This document shows, piece by piece, positions 60,373-64,000 of a stretch of DNA of 64,000 nt. Made by a program: the position numbers and the translations under genes. The stretch covers positions 5,538 through 69,537 of the forward strand of contig DATJQP010000056.1 in assembly GCA_035505655.1 (NCBI GenBank), written 5' to 3'. A model generated the notes under the pieces. It had not been told where the DNA came from and did not search any database. It was given only the letters and a program-made list of their open reading frames with translations. The DNA comes from JAGVPT01 sp035505655. Its GTDB lineage: Bacteria > Bacteroidota > Ignavibacteria > UBA10030 > UBA8401. The first letter of the stretch is position 1; every line of letters begins with the position of its first letter.

Positions 60373-60840
60373 CTACGAGACCGCCTTCTTCACCTCATCG
60401 TACGGAGGCTCGTTTCCGGGGGAATCTGAAACCCATGCGTACTTCACGGTCCCTTTCTCATCCACGACGTAGACAGCTCTTTTCGCCACCGTGTAGCCTT
60501 TCAGTCCTCCGAGTCCCTCGAAGACGATCCCGAATTGTTTGATGACGGTTCGGTCGTAGTCCGAGAGAAGAGGAAACGTCAGGTTGTAATGTTGTGCAAA
60601 TGCCTTGTTCGCCCATGGGCTGTCAACGCTGATCCCGATCACCTGGGCGTTCAGCGAATTGTAGGCCGCAAGAGAATCCCGAAAACTGCACATCTCCTTG
60701 TCGCAGACTCCGGTGAACGCGCCCGGATAGAAGAGAAGGACAATTTTCTTGCCCGCGAACTCCGAGATCGGAGAGCGGGGAGTCTTTGAAGTATCGGCGA
60801 GCGTGAATTGAGGTGCCTTCGAACCAACGGAGACAGACAT
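60373..60840 (-). CDS. Peroxiredoxin, AhpE/BCP-like
   Basis: A 155-residue peroxiredoxin with the active site FYPGAFTGVCDKEMCSFRD: the peroxidatic Cys in TGVC and a second Cys five residues later. It is distinct from its neighbour and closer to the AhpE/Prx5-like group (PGAFT). First gene of a two-gene operon with the promoter at 60976-61004. Confidence 0.9.
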   Translation of the reverse strand: MSVSVGSKAPQFTLADTSKTPRSPISEFAGKKIVLLFYPGAFTGVCDKEMCSFRDSLAAYNSLNAQVIGISVDSPWANKAFAQHYNLTFPLLSDYDRTVIKQFGIVFEGLGGLKGYTVAKRAVYVVDEKGTVKYAWVSDSPGNEPPYDEVKKAVS

Positions 60841-60975
60841 CGCAAGACCCTTTCAATGATTTTATGGGGTGGAGGCGCTACGGTGCGAGCATTGATTCGT
60901 AGGTATGAAACGAATTTTTGTCCAGAGAGTTCCGCACATCGACGATTTTGCGGCAAGGAGGGATTAGCCTCGTTC

Positions 60976-61004
60976 AAAATACTTAAAACGACGCGGATAG
61001 TCAA
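60976..61004 (-). promoter_or_regulatory. Promoter of the peroxiredoxin genes
   Basis: Minus strand TTGACT (60999-61004), 17-bp spacer, TATTTT (60976-60981). Leader of about 128 bases before the ATG at 60840; no OxyR or PerR site is recognised. Confidence 0.6.
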
Positions 61005-61122
61005 CGACCAGTTGGTCGCCCCCGTCCAAAACTGCCTCATCTGCCGGCCAAAACGTGCCGTGGGAAAGCAGAGCGCGCTCGGTGTCGCTCCCCGTCTCCC
61101 TTCGCTCACGGCCCTCAACCCG

Positions 61123-61150
61123 TTGCATTTTTGGGAAAATGCAGTATATT
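61123..61150 (+). promoter_or_regulatory. Promoter of tRNA-Ser(CGA)
   Basis: TTGCAT (61123-61128), 16-bp spacer, TATATT (61145-61150). Predicted start near 61157, about 9 bases before the tRNA. The spacer carries a perfect 7-bp inverted repeat GCATTTT/AAAATGC (61125-61131 and 61136-61142). Confidence 0.6.
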
Positions 61151-61165
61151 TGTTGTGATATTTTC

Positions 61166-61254
61166 GGAGAGGTGTCTGAGTGGTTGAAAGAGCCGGTCTC
61201 GAAAACCGGTGTCCCGCGTAAGTGGGACCGTGGGTTCGAATCCCACCCTCTCCG
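61166..61254 (+). tRNA. tRNA-Ser, anticodon CGA
   Basis: Acceptor stem GGAGAGG (61166-61172) pairs with CCTCTCC (61247-61253), discriminator G. The anticodon loop is CTCGAAA within stem CCGGT/ACCGG, giving CGA (reads UCG). The long variable arm and GGTTCGAATCC T-arm are typical of class II tRNA-Ser. The 3' CCA is not encoded. 89 bases. Confidence 0.95.
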
Positions 61255-61255
61255 C
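61229..61255 (+). repeat. 27-bp direct repeat, copy 1 (3' part of tRNA-Ser CGA)
   Basis: Exact copy of 62288-62314; comprises the T-arm and acceptor 3' strand of tRNA-Ser(CGA). It flanks the 1-kb segment with the unknown secreted protein gene. Confidence 0.85.
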
Positions 61256-61345
61256 GGGTGACGAGTCTCCTCTTGGCGGGTTGTCTGCTGAATGACGAGC
61301 CCTTCGGCTTACACATGCCGAACCAATCTCCAACTTTGAATCACC

Positions 61346-62191
61346 ATGAATAGATTCCTGCTCTTAGTTTTTGTGGGGGGCGGACTCCTTTCGACGTCGA
61401 TGGCACAGGTTGCCCCACGCGATTCGTCCGCCGCGGCCGACACGGTGAAGAAGCCCGTTGCCTTCGACACGACCGCGAAGCTCCCCCTCGCCTCCGATAC
61501 GCTCGCAAAACGCCAGCCTGACACTCTCGGCGCTCGATTGGATACGACGGCTCTCAAAGTTGCGACTCCGATCGATACGGCAGCGGGAAAGGCAGATAAT
61601 TCCGTCCGCGACACGACGCAGAAGAAGGCGGCCATCCCTGGCCTGGAGAGTCTGCCGACGACTGTCGCAAGCCTCGATCCGAACGGGTATCGCGGGGCGC
61701 GCTGGGGGACTCCGCTCAAGGATGTGCACGACTACCTCGTCGACCACGACAATGTCGACGAGTACGAAATTCTCGATATGGCCAACGGCTTCGAATTCGA
61801 CGGGTCCGTGGCCGGGACCAAATGCCGGCTTGCGTACCAGTTTGACAACGATCGCCTTTTCGCCGTTCGGCTCACGCCGAAGGTGAGCGCAACGACGAAG
61901 TTTGACTTCCTTGATTCTTTCGATGAGTATGAATCGACGCTCGAAGCGAAATATGGGAAACCAACCCGCTCAGGCTTCCACAAGGTGGACGAGTCCTACC
62001 TCAACACCATCGAGAGCATCCAGCTCGGCTTTGCGAAGAAGTACGCCTTGTGGGAATTCGAGCGCTCCTACATCGTTCTCATCCTCCTGGGACACAAAGG
62101 GCAGCTGGAACTGCACCTGACGTATCTCTCGAAGGCCATCTTCGACGAAATGAGCAATCGGATCGAAAGCCTGAGATTGGAGGATTTCTAG
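61346..62191 (+). CDS. Unknown secreted protein between two tRNA-Ser genes
   Basis: A 281-residue exported protein with signal peptide (MNRFLLLVFVGGGLLSTSMA), then a low-complexity Asp/Thr/Ala/Lys-rich stretch (about 22-95) with repeated DT(x)AK/DTLAK units, and a globular end (about 108-281) starting GYRGARWGTPLKDVHDYL. The globular part has LAYQFDNDRLFAVRLTP and KYGKPTRSGFHKVDES, reminiscent of small periplasmic domains that compute on a cofactor or lipid, but no family is recognised. A GAAA-capped hairpin (62200-62211) follows the stop. Confidence 0.7.
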   Translation: MNRFLLLVFVGGGLLSTSMAQVAPRDSSAAADTVKKPVAFDTTAKLPLASDTLAKRQPDTLGARLDTTALKVATPIDTAAGKADNSVRDTTQKKAAIPGLESLPTTVASLDPNGYRGARWGTPLKDVHDYLVDHDNVDEYEILDMANGFEFDGSVAGTKCRLAYQFDNDRLFAVRLTPKVSATTKFDFLDSFDEYESTLEAKYGKPTRSGFHKVDESYLNTIESIQLGFAKKYALWEFERSYIVLILLGHKGQLELHLTYLSKAIFDEMSNRIESLRLEDF

Positions 62192-62226
62192 CCTGACCTG
62201 GCCGAAAGGCCCGGTATCACAGACTC

Positions 62227-62313
62227 GGAGAGGTGCAAGAGTGGTTGAATTGGCCACCCTGGAAAGGTGGTATACCGGCAACGGTATCGTGGGTTCGAAT
62301 CCCACCCTCTCCG
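62227..62313 (+). tRNA. tRNA-Ser, anticodon GGA
   Basis: Acceptor GGAGAGG (62227-62233) pairs with CCTCTCC (62306-62312), discriminator G. The anticodon loop CTGGAAA within stem CCACC/GGTGG gives GGA (reads UCC and UCU). Class II variable arm TATACCGGCAACGGTATC. No encoded CCA. 87 bases. Confidence 0.95.
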
Positions 62314-62314
62314 C
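62288..62314 (+). repeat. 27-bp direct repeat, copy 2 (3' part of tRNA-Ser GGA)
   Basis: Exact copy of 61229-61255, covering the T-arm and acceptor 3' strand of tRNA-Ser(GGA). The 5' halves of the two tRNAs are also nearly identical. Confidence 0.85.
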
Positions 62315-62412
62315 AACTCCCTTCATGATCCTGCCTCAACGTCCCCCCCACCCCGACTTCCCGGCGACGCGATTTCGTTGATTTTCGTCCGCCTCTTTTC
62401 TACTTTCCTGCT

Positions 62413-64000
62413 ATGGAGAGCCTCCTGTTTGGACATGATCCGGAGGAGAAGATCCTCAGCGTCCACACAATCGATGAATCGACTGTGCGGGTCTACAGGC
62501 GTTCCGGTTCCGGCGTCGTCCACGACGATCACGAGTTTTTTCCCTTCTTCTACCTCTCAAACGAACAATACCTCGAGGGATTCAAGCGGCCTTTCTGGTT
62601 GAAACGGCTCACCGGGGAGAATTTCTATCGGTTCGTTTGCGCGTTTCATACAGCGCACGACATGTGGGATGCCGTGCGGCACATTCTTGATGCAATCGGC
62701 CGCTCGGAACATCGCAGGCTTGAGTCGTACACGGACACTGATCAGCTCTATCTGAGGCCCGATACGAATACTCAGTACCTCATGCAATCGGGAAAAACTC
62801 TCTTCAAAGGGATGGAGTTCACCGACCTTCATCGCCTCCAGCTCGACATCGAGACATACTCAAAGAACTACACGTTTAGCAATGCTGACCGGCCGGAGGA
62901 CAGGATCGTCCTCATTTCACTCTCGGACAACCGGGGCTGGGAAAAAGTGCTGGGCGGAAGACAATTGCCGGAGTCCGAGCTTCTCGCTCAATGTCTGTCG
63001 GTCATTCAGGAAAAAGACCCCGACATTCTCGAGGGGCACAATATCTTCAATTTCGACCTTCCGTATCTGCTGAAGCGCTGCGAACTTCTTCGGATCGACT
63101 TTGCTGTCGGGAGGGACAAATCGTCACCGCGAGGATATCGTTCCCGCACTTCGTTCGCGGAGAATGAAGTCGAGTACATGAGCTACGAGATTCCGGGGCG
63201 CCATGTCATCGACACCTGGCTCCTCGTGCAATCGTACGACATGACGAAGCGATCGATGGAGAGCTACGGGCTGAAGTACGCGGCAAAGTATTTCGGTATC
63301 TCTTCCCCGGACCGCACCTACATCCCGGGAGACAAAATCTCATGGTACTGGGACAACGATATCGACACACTCAAGTCCTACGCGCTCGACGACGTCCGGG
63401 AAACGCGCGCCCTAAGCGATCGGCTCTCTATGAGCACGTTCTATCTCACGCAGATGCTGCCCTTCAACTACGGGACAGTCGCGAAGCTCGGATCCGCCTC
63501 GAAGATTGAAGCGCTGTTCCTGAGAGAATACCTCCGGCAAAGGCAATCAGTCCCGAAGCCGGAAGCGGGAACGCAAACAACCGGCGGGTACTCCGACATC
63601 TTCTACACCGGCGTCTTGCAGCCGATTGTCCATGCGGACGTCGAATCGCTGTATCCTTCAATCATGATTTCGAAGCGCATATGTCCGCGAACCGACAGCC
63701 TTAAAACCTTTGGCAACGCGCTTGAGCATCTCACAAAACTGCGGCTTGAGACCAAAAGGCGGATGAAAGGGCTTCCGGAAGGGACTGAGCGGTTGCGGCT
63801 GGACGCCCTTCAGTCTTCATTCAAAATTCTCGTCAATTCGTTCTACGGTTATCTTGGCTACGCGCGCGCCCTTTTCAACGACTACGAGCTCGCGGACGTG
63901 GTCACCTCCACCGGGCAGGATCTCCTCCGGCGGATGATTCACGAGATCGACCTCCAGAACGGGAAAGTGATCGAGGTCGACACCGACGGTCTTTATTTCA
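62413..64000 (+). CDS. Family B DNA polymerase, 3' end cut by the window
   Basis: An open frame of 529 codons that runs off the window. The 3'-5' exonuclease domain has Exo I LQLDIETYS (Asp145), Exo II EGHNIFNFDLPYL and Exo III YALDDVRETRALS. The polymerase domain follows with motif A HADVESLYPSIM, motif B region FKILVNSFYGYLGYAR and motif C starting DTDGLYF at the very end. The ATG at 62413 gives the family N-terminus MESLLFGHDPEEKILSV; no Shine-Dalgarno is visible. Bacterial PolB proteins act in repair or translesion synthesis; the exact subfamily is unsettled. Confidence 0.92.
   Translation, partial: MESLLFGHDPEEKILSVHTIDESTVRVYRRSGSGVVHDDHEFFPFFYLSNEQYLEGFKRPFWLKRLTGENFYRFVCAFHTAHDMWDAVRHILDAIGRSEHRRLESYTDTDQLYLRPDTNTQYLMQSGKTLFKGMEFTDLHRLQLDIETYSKNYTFSNADRPEDRIVLISLSDNRGWEKVLGGRQLPESELLAQCLSVIQEKDPDILEGHNIFNFDLPYLLKRCELLRIDFAVGRDKSSPRGYRSRTSFAENEVEYMSYEIPGRHVIDTWLLVQSYDMTKRSMESYGLKYAAKYFGISSPDRTYIPGDKISWYWDNDIDTLKSYALDDVRETRALSDRLSMSTFYLTQMLPFNYGTVAKLGSASKIEALFLREYLRQRQSVPKPEAGTQTTGGYSDIFYTGVLQPIVHADVESLYPSIMISKRICPRTDSLKTFGNALEHLTKLRLETKRRMKGLPEGTERLRLDALQSSFKILVNSFYGYLGYARALFNDYELADVVTSTGQDLLRRMIHEIDLQNGKVIEVDTDGLYF

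Larger units (their letters stand above)
60841..61165. other. 325-base intergenic region between the peroxiredoxins and tRNA-Ser(CGA)
   Basis: It holds two divergent promoters (60976-61004 minus and 61123-61150 plus). I see no gene, RNA element or repeat in the rest. Confidence 0.6.

Noticed and set aside
1..64000. CRISPR arrays, insertion sequences, prophage or toxin-antitoxin genes
   Set aside because: No repeat-spacer pattern, transposase, integrase or phage structural motif was found; the only long direct repeat is the shared tRNA-Ser end.

Overview
The window looks like ordinary chromosome from a free-living bacterium of the FCB group; an Ignavibacteria/Chlorobi-type lineage is my best guess. 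The pointers are a BshB1-type bacillithiol deacetylase, a PorW/SprE-like TPR lipoprotein, a LemA-TPM pair, CcmA-F with a short CcmD, a pterin gene set of the kind known from green sulfur bacteria, and a B-family DNA polymerase. Clear Shine-Dalgarno sites and TTGnnn-N16/17-TAnnnT promoters argue against a typical Bacteroidia species. I see no phage, insertion sequence, transposase or CRISPR array. Assignment to a phylum is inference.

Layout. 1-4573 (minus): xseA-xseB-dxs and a Gfo/Idh oxidoreductase closed by a strong terminator. 4662-5487: bshB1. 5569-13360 (plus): a copper/silver island with a secreted Cys protein, TolC-CusB-CusA, a tiny CCC-motif secreted protein, a zinc-ribbon/DUF2318 membrane protein and an HMA lipoprotein. 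13368-18421 (minus): the cytochrome c maturation genes ccmABCDEF, including a 43-residue CcmD and a CcmE that carries Cys where the heme-binding His is usual. 18490-33134 (minus): FG-GAP protein, thioesterase, BamD-like lipoprotein, CapA-like protein, an unknown protein, glutamate dehydrogenase, HtpX, nitrilase, TPM protein, response regulator, PAS/GAF histidine kinase, DAHP synthase, TPM protein and LemA.

33234-44450: a full reductive pyrimidine degradation locus. On the plus strand are beta-ureidopropionase, class III aminotransferase, PreT, PreA, two unknown membrane proteins, dihydropyrimidinase and an NCS1 permease. Facing them is mmsA, which would turn malonate semialdehyde into acetyl-CoA. 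44575-47908 (minus): thiolase, 3-hydroxyacyl-CoA dehydrogenase and acyl-CoA dehydrogenase. 47997-54696 (minus): rho with its own promoter and terminator, then folC, pyrD, pyrK and a TPR lipoprotein.

54783-60840: a Spy-like protein (plus), then on the minus strand a tight six-gene operon (PTPS-like synthase, folE, two SDRs, a ferredoxin-NADP reductase-like flavoprotein and a D-2-hydroxyacid dehydrogenase) that reads as a tetrahydrobiopterin-type pterin pathway, and behind it two peroxiredoxins. 61123-64000 (plus): tRNA-Ser(CGA), an unknown secreted protein, tRNA-Ser(GGA), and a family B DNA polymerase cut by the window end.

Most genes within the runs overlap by 4 bases (ATGA, GTGA or TTGA) or lie within about 30 bases, so translational coupling is the rule. 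The best candidates for something undescribed are the copper island with its orphan Cys-rich proteins, the pterin operon, the two unknown membrane proteins inside the pyrimidine locus, and a response regulator ending in a His-less DHp-like domain.
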